From Xanthobacter aminoxidans (GTDB taxonomy: Bacteria; Pseudomonadota; Alphaproteobacteria; Rhizobiales; Xanthobacteraceae): DNA of 64,000 nucleotides. Made by a program: the position numbers and the translations under genes. The notes beneath the pieces were generated by a model. It searched no databases and had not been told where the DNA came from. It worked only from the letters and a program-made list of their open reading frames with translations. Location: the NCBI RefSeq assembly GCF_023571765.1, contig NZ_JAMJXC010000020.1, positions 1 to 64,000 of the forward strand, written 5' to 3'. Position 1 is the first letter of the stretch. Each line of letters begins with the position of its first letter. This document shows positions 39,557-48,159 of this stretch, piece after piece.

Positions 39557-40404
39557 TGGGGCGGATGCGCTCCGGGGCGGCAACGCCCCTCGCCCGCCTC
39601 GCCCTCACCCTGTCCCTCGTTTTGGCCCCGGCGCTCCTCGCGATGCGCCCGGCGGCCGCGGCCGAGGACTGCCTGCTCGTCACCGATCTCGACAGCGGCC
39701 GGGTACTGGCGAAGCAGGGGCTGTGCGCCGCGCGGCATCCACCCAACTCCACCTTCAAGGTGGTTCTGGCGCTGATGGGCTACGACGCCGGCATCCTCAA
39801 GAGCGACAGCAAGCCTGTCTACGAGCCCCCGCCCGGTGCCGACCTCGAGCGGGAGGTCACGCGCGGGCCGCAGACGCCCCGCTCCTGGATGAAGAACTCG
39901 GTGGTCTGGTATTCCGAGGTACTGGCCGCCGAGCTCGGCGGCGAGCGGATGGCCCACTATCTCAAGGTCTTCACTTACGGCAACGAGAACATGGGCGGGG
40001 TGAAGGGCGAGGCGGAGCCCGGCAAGCGCTACTGGATCTCCTCCTCCCTCGTCATCTCCCCGCGCGAGCAGATCGACTTCCTGCGCCGCATGCTGAAGGG
40101 CCAGCTGCCGGTTTCGGCCGACGCGGTCGACGAGACCATCCGCATCATGGCCATCGACGAGCAGCCCGCCGGCTGGCTCACTTTCGGCAAGACCGGCTCC
40201 GGCTTCGGGCGCTTCCCGGACGGACGCATCGACCGGTCGCGCCCGTTCGGCTGGTTCGTGGGCTTCGCGAGGAAGGACGGCCACACCGCCGTGTTCGTGC
40301 GCTACACCTCCCTCGACATGGCCTCCCCCGAATCCCTCGGACTGGTGGCACGGCGGCAGACGCTGGCGGCGCTCGTCCCGGTCCTGTCGGCTCAGGCCCC
40401 CTGA
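39556..40404 (+). CDS. Class D (OXA-type) beta-lactamase-like protein
   Basis: The 282-residue product has a signal peptide (about 1-36, cut near AAAAE). All class D landmarks are in place: STFK (Ser65 and Lys68), SVV (Ser115-Val117), YGN (141-143), a Trp in KRYWIS (160) and KTG (212-214). It could hydrolyse beta-lactams or be a penicillin-sensing or peptidoglycan-modifying relative; substrate cannot be predicted. It overlaps panB by one base (TGATG), so it is probably coexpressed with pantothenate synthesis, an odd pairing. No mobile element or resistance cassette context is seen, so it looks chromosomal and intrinsic. Confidence 0.92.
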   Translation: MGRMRSGAATPLARLALTLSLVLAPALLAMRPAAAAEDCLLVTDLDSGRVLAKQGLCAARHPPNSTFKVVLALMGYDAGILKSDSKPVYEPPPGADLEREVTRGPQTPRSWMKNSVVWYSEVLAAELGGERMAHYLKVFTYGNENMGGVKGEAEPGKRYWISSSLVISPREQIDFLRRMLKGQLPVSADAVDETIRIMAIDEQPAGWLTFGKTGSGFGRFPDGRIDRSRPFGWFVGFARKDGHTAVFVRYTSLDMASPESLGLVARRQTLAALVPVLSAQAP

Positions 40405-40450
40405 GCCTGCCGGCTGAGGCCTTCCGATAGATATCCGCGAGGAGTTGAGC

Positions 40451-41596
40451 GTGCCGGTCTCCGCCATCGTGTCGGCCTTCGTCGCCGCCCTCGTGGGCTT
40501 CGGCGGGACCCTCGCCCTCATTCTCTCCGCCGCCGCGGCAGTGGGCGCGAGCCCAGCGCAGGCGTCGTCCTGGGTGGCGGCGCTCTGTCTCGCGATCGCG
40601 GGATCGAGCGCTTTTCTGTCCATCCGCCACCGCCTGCCCATCATCACCGCCTGGTCCACGCCGGGCGCGGCCCTGCTGGCTGCCTTCGGGGCGGGGATCG
40701 GCATGGAGCGGGCGGTGGGGGCCTTCCTGGTGGCTGGGCTCCTCATGGTGGCTTGCGCCGCGGTGAAGCCGCTCGGCACGCTGGTGGCCCGCATTCCCGT
40801 GGCGGTGGCGGCGGCGATGCTGGCGGGCGTGCTGGTGCGCTTCGTCACGGCGCTGGCCGAACATGCGGTGAAGAGCCCGCTGCTGGTGCTGCCTGTCGTG
40901 GCCGCCTTCTTCCTCACCCGCCGGCTGGCGCCGAGCTGGTCCGTGCCGGCGGCGCTCGTCGCCGGCATCGGCGCGGCCCTCGGGCTGGGCGTGGTGGGAC
41001 CGATGCCCGCGCCGGAGCTGTCGGCGCTGGTGTGGGTGACGCCGGAATTCGACGGCGGCGTGCTCCTCAGCATCGCGTTGCCGCTGTTCCTCGTGACCAT
41101 GGCGTCACAGAATCTGCCCGGCTTCGCCGTGCTCACCGCCAGCGGCTACGTGCCGCCCGTGCGCTCCATCCTCGCCACCACCGGCATCGCTTCGGTGCTC
41201 ACCGCGCCGTTCGGTGCCCATGCCTCGAATCTCGCCGCCATCACCGCCGCCTTGTGCACGGGGCCGGACTGCGACCCGGACCCGCGGGCGCGATGGAAGG
41301 CGGGGCCGGTCTATGCCCTGTTCTATCTGCTGCTGGCCGCGGCGGGGGCCTCCCTGGTCGCGGTGTTCGCGGCGCTGCCACCGGCGCTGGTCGCGACCAT
41401 CGCGGGGCTGGCGTTGATCGCTCCCCTCACCGGCTCACTCACCGCGGCGCTCAGCGTGGACAAGGACCGCACCGCCGCCATCGTGACCTTCGCCACCACG
41501 GCGTCGGGAATCAGTGCCCTCGGCCTCGGCGCCCCGGTGTGGGGGCTGGCCGCCGGCCTCGCCGTGTTCGCCATGGATACCGTGCGCCGCCGCTGA
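40451..41596 (+). CDS. BenE-family benzoate/H+ symporter
   Basis: A 381-residue polytopic membrane protein with 11-12 helices. BenE-type strings are SSWVAALCLAIAGSSAFLSI, RLPIITAWSTPGAALLAA, LVTMASQNLPGFAVLTASGY, TAPFGAHASNLAAITAALC and IAPLTGSLTAAL. It should import benzoate or another aromatic acid with protons. No benzoate catabolic genes lie near it, so the substrate is open. The GTG at 40451 is preferred, with GAGGAG 6-8 bases before; a TTG at 40445 is the alternative. Confidence 0.9.
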   Translation: MPVSAIVSAFVAALVGFGGTLALILSAAAAVGASPAQASSWVAALCLAIAGSSAFLSIRHRLPIITAWSTPGAALLAAFGAGIGMERAVGAFLVAGLLMVACAAVKPLGTLVARIPVAVAAAMLAGVLVRFVTALAEHAVKSPLLVLPVVAAFFLTRRLAPSWSVPAALVAGIGAALGLGVVGPMPAPELSALVWVTPEFDGGVLLSIALPLFLVTMASQNLPGFAVLTASGYVPPVRSILATTGIASVLTAPFGAHASNLAAITAALCTGPDCDPDPRARWKAGPVYALFYLLLAAAGASLVAVFAALPPALVATIAGLALIAPLTGSLTAALSVDKDRTAAIVTFATTASGISALGLGAPVWGLAAGLAVFAMDTVRRR

Positions 41597-41616
41597 CGGG
41601 AGCGGGCCCTGAAATG

Positions 41617-41649
41617 AAAAACCCCGCGAGCGACGGGCGCCCGCGGGGT
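41617..41649 (-). terminator. Intrinsic terminator of the liv operon
   Basis: On the minus strand an ACCCCGCG/CGCGGGGT stem (41649-41642 with 41628-41621) has a 13-base loop and is followed by five T (41621-41617). It lies about 40 bases past the livM stop, at the end of the operon. Confidence 0.75.
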
Positions 41650-41690
41650 GGGAGGATGTCGGGCCGGCCCCGGGGCCGGCGACTGACGGC

Positions 41691-42680
41691 CTAGCTGTTG
41701 GCCTTGCGGGCCTTCATCTGCTGCCAGATCGCGATGACCTCGCCGACGAAGCCGCGGCGGAACAGCGAGACGGCGAGCACGAAGATGACGCCCTGGATCA
41801 CCAGCACCCACTCGCCGAGACCGGCGAGATAGTTCTGCATGGTCACGATCACCGCCGCGCCAACCACAGGGCCGAGCACGGTGCCCATGCCGCCCACCAG
41901 CGTCATCAGCACCACCTCGCCCGACATCTGCCAGGCGACGTCGGTGAGCGAGGCGAGCTGGAACACCAGCACCTTGGTGGAGCCGGCGAGACCCGCCAGC
42001 GCCGCCGAGAGCACGAAGGCAAGCAGCTTGTACTGGTTGGCCCGGTAGCCGAGCGAGATGGCGCGCGGCTCGTTCTCGCGGATCGCCTTCAGCACCTGCC
42101 CGAAGGGCGAATGGATGGTGCGGTAGATGACGAAGAAGCCGAACAGGAAGATCGCCAGCACGAAGTAGTAGAGGTGGATGTCCTGGCTGATGTCGATGAC
42201 GCCGAACAGCGGCCGGCGCGGCACCGCCTGAAGGCCATCCTCGCCGCCGGTGAACTTCGCCTGCAGGCAGAAGAAGAAGAACATCTGCGCCAGAGCCAGC
42301 GTGACCATGGCGAAGTAGATGCCCTGCCGGCGGATGGACAGCAGCCCCGCGAGGAAGCCCAGCACCACCGAGAAGGCGACGCCGGAGAGAATGGCAAGCT
42401 CGGGGGTGAAGCCCAGCACCTTGGTGGTGTGGGCGCAGATGTAGGCCGACCCGCCGAAGAACATGGCGTGGCCGAACGACAGGAGGCCCGTGTAGCCCAG
42501 CAGCAGGTTGAAGGCGCACGCGAACAGCGCGAAGCACATCACCTTCATCAGGAACACGGGATAGACGCCGAACGGCGCCACAAGTAGCACCGCCACCGCG
42601 GCGACGGCGAACAGGAGCATGACGTTGGAGCCGGCGCCGGAGGTGGCGGGGGCGGAGGCGGGATGGGTTGCGGAGCTCAT
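41691..42680 (-). CDS. livM: Branched-chain amino acid ABC transporter permease LivM
   Basis: One of two inner-membrane permeases of a high-affinity uptake system for leucine, isoleucine and valine or related compounds. It has 329 residues and about ten helices. LivM features are CAFNLLLGYTGLLSFGHAMFFG (the GH motif), GLLSIRRQGIYFAMVTLAL, EPRAISLGYRANQYKLLAF (the coupling loop for the ATPases, EAA-like) and GGMGTVLGPVVGAAVIV. It begins 10 bases after the livH stop and is the last gene before the terminator. Confidence 0.95.
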   Translation of the reverse strand: MSSATHPASAPATSGAGSNVMLLFAVAAVAVLLVAPFGVYPVFLMKVMCFALFACAFNLLLGYTGLLSFGHAMFFGGSAYICAHTTKVLGFTPELAILSGVAFSVVLGFLAGLLSIRRQGIYFAMVTLALAQMFFFFCLQAKFTGGEDGLQAVPRRPLFGVIDISQDIHLYYFVLAIFLFGFFVIYRTIHSPFGQVLKAIRENEPRAISLGYRANQYKLLAFVLSAALAGLAGSTKVLVFQLASLTDVAWQMSGEVVLMTLVGGMGTVLGPVVGAAVIVTMQNYLAGLGEWVLVIQGVIFVLAVSLFRRGFVGEVIAIWQQMKARKANS

Positions 42681-42690
42681 GTAGCAGCCC

Positions 42691-43572
42691 TCACTTGGCC
42701 GTGCCGAACAGGCCGGCGGGCTTCACCATGAGCACGATGGCCATGATGACGAAGATCACGGTGGACGATGCCTCGGGATAGAAGACCTTGGTCAGGCCCT
42801 CCACGACGCCGAGGCCGAAGCCGGTGACGATGGCGCCCATGATCGAGCCCATGCCGCCGATCACCACCACCGCGAACACCACGATGATGAGGTTCGAGCC
42901 CATGGTGGGGCTCACCTGATAGGCCGGGGCTGCAAGCACGCCGGCGAGCGCCGCAAGGCCCACGCCGAAGCCGTAGGTGAGCGTGATCATACGCGGCACG
43001 TCGATGCCGAAGGCCTGCACCAGGTCCGGCCGCTCGGTGGCGGCGCGCAGGTAGGAGCCGAGCTTGGTGCGCTCGATCACGAACCAGGTGGCGAGGCAGA
43101 CGACCAGCGAGGCCACCACCACGAAGGCGCGGTAGTTGGGCAGGAACATGAAGCCGAGATTGGTGCCACCCGGGAGCGGGTTGTTGTACGGCAGGCCCGA
43201 GGAGCCGTACTGCCGCCGGAACAGGCCCTCGAGGATGAGGGCGAGGCCGAAGGTCAGCAGCAGGCCATAGAGATGATCGAGATGGTACAGCCGTTTGAGC
43301 AGCGTCCTCTCGATGACCATGCCGATGATCGCCACGATGATGGGCGAAAGCACGAGCGCCCCCCAGAAGGGGATGCCGGCATAGTTCAGCAGCATCCACG
43401 CCCCGAACGCGCCCATCATGTACTGCGCGCCGTGGGTGAAGTTGATGACGTTCAAAAGGCCGAAAATCACCGCGAGCCCGAGGCTCAGCATGGCGTAGAA
43501 GGCGCCGTTAATTAGACCCAGGAGCAATTGCCCGAACAGGGCCTGGGGGGGAATGCCGATGAGCTCGAACAT
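42691..43572 (-). CDS. livH: Branched-chain amino acid ABC transporter permease LivH
   Basis: The second permease of the system, 293 residues with about eight helices. Typical strings are GAFYAMLSLGLAVIFGLLNVINFTHG, IERTLLKRLYH, ATERPDLVQAFGIDVPRM (coupling loop) and VIGGMGSIMGAIVTGFGLG. It follows the livK gene after a hairpin-bearing gap of about 120 bases, so it may be translated at a lower level than the binding protein. Confidence 0.95.
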   Translation of the reverse strand: MFELIGIPPQALFGQLLLGLINGAFYAMLSLGLAVIFGLLNVINFTHGAQYMMGAFGAWMLLNYAGIPFWGALVLSPIIVAIIGMVIERTLLKRLYHLDHLYGLLLTFGLALILEGLFRRQYGSSGLPYNNPLPGGTNLGFMFLPNYRAFVVVASLVVCLATWFVIERTKLGSYLRAATERPDLVQAFGIDVPRMITLTYGFGVGLAALAGVLAAPAYQVSPTMGSNLIIVVFAVVVIGGMGSIMGAIVTGFGLGVVEGLTKVFYPEASSTVIFVIMAIVLMVKPAGLFGTAK

Positions 43573-43652
43573 CGAAGACCCGTCTCGTCAGGAGGAAACG
43601 GCGGAAACCGCAAGCGACAACCGGAACTGGGGGTACCGGACACGGAGGAGAA

Positions 43653-43685
43653 GGATCGGGCGGGCCCTGAGGACCCGCCCGATCC
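43653..43685 (-). promoter_or_regulatory. Intercistronic hairpin between livK and livH
   Basis: GGATCGGGCGGG (43653-43664) and CCCGCCCGATCC (43674-43685) form a perfect 12-bp stem with a nine-base loop just 10 bases after the livK stop. There is no T run after it, so it more likely protects the upstream livK message or partly stops transcription than ends the operon. That is a known way of keeping the binding protein in excess over the permeases. Confidence 0.6.
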
Positions 43686-43695
43686 GGATTCTGGA

Positions 43696-44904
43696 TCAGC
43701 CCTTCTTGACGAGCGGGCAGTCGCTCTCGGAGAGCGGACGGAACGCCTCGTTGGCGGGGATGGTCGCCTTCAGGGTGTAGTAGTCCCACGGCCCCTTGGA
43801 TTCGGAGGGCTTCTTCACCTCATAGAGATACATGGGATGAATGGTGCGGCCGTCGACGCGCACCTCGCCCTTGCCGAACAGCGGGTCGTCGGTGGGGATT
43901 TCCTTCATCTTGGCCACAACGGCGGCGCCGTCCTTGGCAGACTTCAGGGCCTCGACCGCCTTCAGATAGTGCAGCGTGCCGGCGTAGACGCCCGCCTGCA
44001 CCATGGTCGGACGCTTGCCGCCGTTGGCCGCGGCGAAGGCGTCCGCGAACTTGCGGTTGGCGTCGGTCTGGTCCCAGTACCAGGCTTCGGTCAGGGTCAG
44101 GCCCTGGGCGGTCTTCAGCCCCAGCGAATGCACGTCGGTGAGGAAGATGAGGAGGCCGGCGAGCTTCTGGCCGCCCTCGACGATGCCGTATTCCGCCGAC
44201 TGCTTGATGGAGTTGATGGTGTCGCCGCCGGCATTGGCGAGGCCGATGACCTTGGCCTTGGACGACTGCGCCTGCAGCAGGAAGGAGGAGAAGTCGGCGT
44301 TGTTGAGCGGCACCTTGACGGAGCCGACCACCTTGCCGCCATTCTCCGCCACCACCTTCGAGGTGTCGCGCTCGAGCGCATGGCCGAAGGCATAGTCGGC
44401 GGTCAGGAAGAACCAGGTGTCGCCGCCGGTCTTCACGATCGCCTTGCCGGTGCCGTTGGCCAGCGCCCAGGTGTCGTAGGTCCAGTGCACGGTGTTGGGC
44501 GTGCAGGCCTTGCCGGTGAGGTCGGAAGTGGCCGCGCCGGAATTGATGAAGACCTTGTTCTTTTCCTTGGTCACGCCGCTGACCGCCAGCGCGACGCCGG
44601 AATTCGGCACGTCCAGGATGACGTCCACGCCGTCCACGTCGTACCACTGGCGGGCGATGGAGGTGCCGACGTCGGCCTTGTTCTGGTGATCGGCGAAGAT
44701 CACGTCCACCTTGAGGCCCTTGGCGGCGGCGCCAAAGTCCTCGACCGCCTTCTTGGCGGCCCACACGGAGCCCTGGCCGCCGAGATCGGCGTAGAGGCCC
44801 GACTGGTCATTGAGAACGCCGATTTTGACGGGAACCTGGGCCTTGGCGGCGCCAGCGGCAACGACGACGCTGGCGGCGGCCAGCAATACGGCTGCAAGAC
44901 GCAT
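43696..44904 (-). CDS. livK: Branched-chain amino acid ABC transporter substrate-binding protein
   Basis: The 402-residue periplasmic binding protein has a signal peptide (about 1-22, cut at AKA|QVP). The type-1 periplasmic fold begins VKIGVLNDQSGLYADLGGQGS, which is very typical, with a following ILDVPNSGVALAVSG and FFLTADYAFGHALE. The ligand may be an amino acid, amide or aromatic acid, since this family is broad; the aromatic transporter gene next door makes an aromatic substrate possible. It lies in the middle of the operon with the ATPases upstream. Confidence 0.94.
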   Translation of the reverse strand: MRLAAVLLAAASVVVAAGAAKAQVPVKIGVLNDQSGLYADLGGQGSVWAAKKAVEDFGAAAKGLKVDVIFADHQNKADVGTSIARQWYDVDGVDVILDVPNSGVALAVSGVTKEKNKVFINSGAATSDLTGKACTPNTVHWTYDTWALANGTGKAIVKTGGDTWFFLTADYAFGHALERDTSKVVAENGGKVVGSVKVPLNNADFSSFLLQAQSSKAKVIGLANAGGDTINSIKQSAEYGIVEGGQKLAGLLIFLTDVHSLGLKTAQGLTLTEAWYWDQTDANRKFADAFAAANGGKRPTMVQAGVYAGTLHYLKAVEALKSAKDGAAVVAKMKEIPTDDPLFGKGEVRVDGRTIHPMYLYEVKKPSESKGPWDYYTLKATIPANEAFRPLSESDCPLVKKG

Positions 44905-44958
44905 GATGTGTCCTCCCTCCGGCTGGAACCGGATTTTCTCGCTGTCGGAAACCCGGCG

Positions 44959-45672
<714 letters not shown>

Positions 45673-45673
45673 C

Positions 45674-46444
45674 TCAATGCGCTCCACCGGTGCCCATGTA
45701 GGCCTCGATCACCTGCGGGTTCTTCGACACTTCGGCATAGGGGCCTTCGGTGAGGATCTCGCCGCGTGCAAGCACGGTGATCCGGTCCGAGAGATTGGCC
45801 ACGACCGAAAGATTGTGCTCCACCATGAGGATGGTGCGGTTGTCCGAGACGCGCTTGATGAGGTCCGCCGTGCGGGCGATATCCTCGCGGCCCATGCCCG
45901 AGGTGGGCTCGTCCAGCAGCAGCATTTCCGGCTCGAGCGCCAGCGTGGTGGCGATCTCCAGCGCGCGCTTGCGGCCGTAGGGCAGCTCCACCGCGAGGTG
46001 CTTCGCGTACTGGGTCAGGTCCACGTCGGCGATCAGTTCCATGGCGCGGTCGTTGAGCGCTTCGAGGCTCTTCTCCGACTGCCAGAAGTGGAACGAGTTG
46101 CCGATGGGCCGCTGCAGCGCGATCCGCACGTTCTCCAGCACCGTGAGGTACGGGAACGTGGCGGAGATCTGGAACGAACGGACCATGCCCATCCGCGCAA
46201 CATCCGCTGGCGGCGTGCGCGTAATATCGCGGCCGTTCAACTTGATGGTGCCGCGCGTCGGCTCCAGAAACTTGGTAATCAGGTTGAAGCACGTGGTCTT
46301 ACCGGCACCGTTCGGCCCGATCAGGGCGTGAATGGTGTGGCGGCGGATCCTGAGGTCAACGTTCTTGACCGCAGCGAACCCCTTGAATTCCTTCGTAAGA
46401 CCTGAAGCTTCAACGATGTAGGGCACGTCTGAGACGCTGTCCAT
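45674..46444 (-). CDS. livG: Branched-chain amino acid ABC transporter ATP-binding protein LivG
   Basis: The 256-residue ABC ATPase is the first gene of the operon. Walker A is LIGPNGAGKTTCFN, Walker B LLLDEPTSGM and the LivG-specific RSFQIS follows MVRSFQISATFPYLTVLENV. The usual LSGGQ signature is replaced by LPYGRKRALEIA, as is normal in LivG. The 257 bases upstream, up to the secreted gene at 46702, show no gene and should hold the operon promoter. Confidence 0.95.
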   Translation of the reverse strand: MDSVSDVPYIVEASGLTKEFKGFAAVKNVDLRIRRHTIHALIGPNGAGKTTCFNLITKFLEPTRGTIKLNGRDITRTPPADVARMGMVRSFQISATFPYLTVLENVRIALQRPIGNSFHFWQSEKSLEALNDRAMELIADVDLTQYAKHLAVELPYGRKRALEIATTLALEPEMLLLDEPTSGMGREDIARTADLIKRVSDNRTILMVEHNLSVVANLSDRITVLARGEILTEGPYAEVSKNPQVIEAYMGTGGAH

Positions 46445-46701
46445 GATCGTAAGGCGCCCTCGCTGTTCCCCGGCCGCACATCGCAAGCGACGCGCTCCAG
46501 CCGATCTCCGCAACATTCGGCACCTTGGCTGGTGCGCTTGATCTTGGGGCGCAAGCTATCATGCTCCGCCGCGGCTGCGTCAATAGACCGACGCGCCGAC
46601 GAATGTCTAGCTCGATCTTACCACTATTGTCTGAGAGACGCTGCGGCAGGAGGTAATCAATAGCCATACCCGCCGTGGTTGAGCTGAAGTTGTTTTTGCT
46701 C

Positions 46702-47235
46702 TCAAGGTCCAACGGGATCGATGACCATGCCGAGACCGGAGCCGGCGGCATCGGTCACGACCAGCACCGCCTCGCCGGCCGGCAAACGAAAGCGCAGGCT
46801 CTTGCGCACGCCCGGGCAGGCATGCACGCCGGTGAAGGCAATCGGCGCCAGCGGCCTGCCGTCCGTGAACACGTCGAGCCACGCGCCCTCCGACACCGTG
46901 ATCTGGTATTCGCCGCCAGGCGGGGGCACGGCGATGCGGGCGAATCCGGCCCGCGATTCCCGCCCCTGCCGGGTCGGCGGGAACGGCAGTGCCGCGGAAG
47001 CGCGATCCGACAAGGCGAGCGTCACGGCGCCCTCCAGCGGCAAGGACAGGCGTCCGCCGACCTCCACCGTCCGAACCGGCGCCGCAAGGCGGGTACGGGC
47101 CGATGCGAGCGGCCATGCCGCCTTGCCGCAATCCTCACCGCCCGGCTCCGCCGCCGCGACCGCCGGAACGGCCGCGACTGCGGCGCAGACGAGGGCAGGT
47201 ATCACAAGCATCAACAGACGGCGTGCCAGAGCCAT
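46702..47235 (-). CDS. Secreted hypothetical protein
   Basis: The 177-residue product has a signal peptide (LLMLVIPALVCAAVAAVPAVAAA) with likely cleavage near residue 29. The mature part is strand-rich, with two Cys (EDCGKAAW and HACPGVRK) that could form a disulfide. I do not recognise a family. GAGG lies 7 bases before the ATG. Upstream is an unusually A/T-rich promoter region (47255-47285). It is on the same strand as the liv operon but separated by 257 bases. Confidence 0.75.
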   Translation of the reverse strand: MALARRLLMLVIPALVCAAVAAVPAVAAAEPGGEDCGKAAWPLASARTRLAAPVRTVEVGGRLSLPLEGAVTLALSDRASAALPFPPTRQGRESRAGFARIAVPPPGGEYQITVSEGAWLDVFTDGRPLAPIAFTGVHACPGVRKSLRFRLPAGEAVLVVTDAAGSGLGMVIDPVGP

Positions 47236-47259
47236 GCCGCGCCTCAGGATCCGGAAAAC

Positions 47260-47280
47260 TATATCTATATGAATATATCT
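47260..47280 (-). promoter_or_regulatory. A/T-rich region with a 14-bp-spaced direct repeat
   Basis: TATATCT occurs at 47260-47266 and again at 47274-47280, 14 bases apart, in a stretch far richer in A/T than its surroundings. It lies 25-45 bases upstream of the secreted-protein start, so it could be the -10/-35 area or a regulator site. Exact boxes cannot be fixed. Confidence 0.4.
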
Positions 47281-47314
47281 TTCCGGACCGGCAGGCGAGC
47301 CCTTCGGCCGGGCC

Positions 47315-48058
47315 TCACCCCTTCGGCGTGCGCGCCTGGACGTGATATTCCTCGTTCGGGCGCATGTCCGTGGCCGAGGCGATGCGGTTGGACATGTTGA
47401 AGAAGCCGACCACGGCGCCGATGTCCCAGATGTCGCGCTCGGAAAAGCCGACCTTGCGCAGCGCCTCCCGGTCTTCTTCCTCCACTTCGTGGGGGCGCTC
47501 GGTGAGCTTGGCGGCGAAGTCCAGCATCGCCCGGCGGCGCGGGTCGAGCCGGGCGGCGCGATAATTCATCACCATCTGCTCGCCGAGGATGGGATCGCCG
47601 GAAAGCTGGCGCACCGCAGCTCCGTGCGCCGTGAGGCAGTAATAGCAGCGGTTGATGCTGGAAACGACCACCGCGATCATCTCCCGCTCCAGCTTCGAGA
47701 GGCCGGAGGGGGCGAGCATCAGATCATTGTACATGCCGGCGAAGGCGTTCAGCTTCGCCATGTCGAGCGTATAGGCCTGGAGGACGTTCGGCACGAAGCC
47801 GATCTTCTCCACGCATTTGTCGAAATAAGCCTTGTTCGACGCATCGAGTTCGGCGGGCGGGATCGCGAGGGCGACGGCGGGAAGATCGTCGCGCTGGCGG
47901 GCAGGCTCAGCGGCCGGAACCGCCGTCTTCGGTGCAGAAGTTTTGGCCGAAGACTTTCGGCCGGACGGCGCCGCCTGAGTTTCGGGCCTGCCTTTATTTG
48001 CGGCAGTCGCGCTTTTGGCCTTTTCCACGCCCCCTACTGCCTTCACTTTCGATGCCAT
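47315..48058 (-). CDS. AhpD-like peroxidase-related protein
   Basis: The 247-residue product has a Lys/Ala/Pro-rich N-terminal extension (about 1-58), then a carboxymuconolactone decarboxylase-fold domain. The redox CxxC site is NRCYYCLTAHGAAVRQ, and VGFFNMSNRIAS is the second conserved segment of peroxidase-related enzymes. It probably detoxifies peroxides or handles thiols; a partner reductase is not nearby. The charged extension is unusual for the family and may be unstructured. The gene is divergent from the glutamate dehydrogenase gene across about 100 bases. Confidence 0.9.
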   Translation of the reverse strand: MASKVKAVGGVEKAKSATAANKGRPETQAAPSGRKSSAKTSAPKTAVPAAEPARQRDDLPAVALAIPPAELDASNKAYFDKCVEKIGFVPNVLQAYTLDMAKLNAFAGMYNDLMLAPSGLSKLEREMIAVVVSSINRCYYCLTAHGAAVRQLSGDPILGEQMVMNYRAARLDPRRRAMLDFAAKLTERPHEVEEEDREALRKVGFSERDIWDIGAVVGFFNMSNRIASATDMRPNEEYHVQARTPKG

Positions 48059-48159
48059 TGGGTCGCCTCGTCATTCCAGCGTCGCCGCTCCGGGCCACAA
48101 CGTCATGCTCGCCGTAAGCGGGGGACCCGCAGCCGGCGGCCACACAGTGAGGAAAGGCC

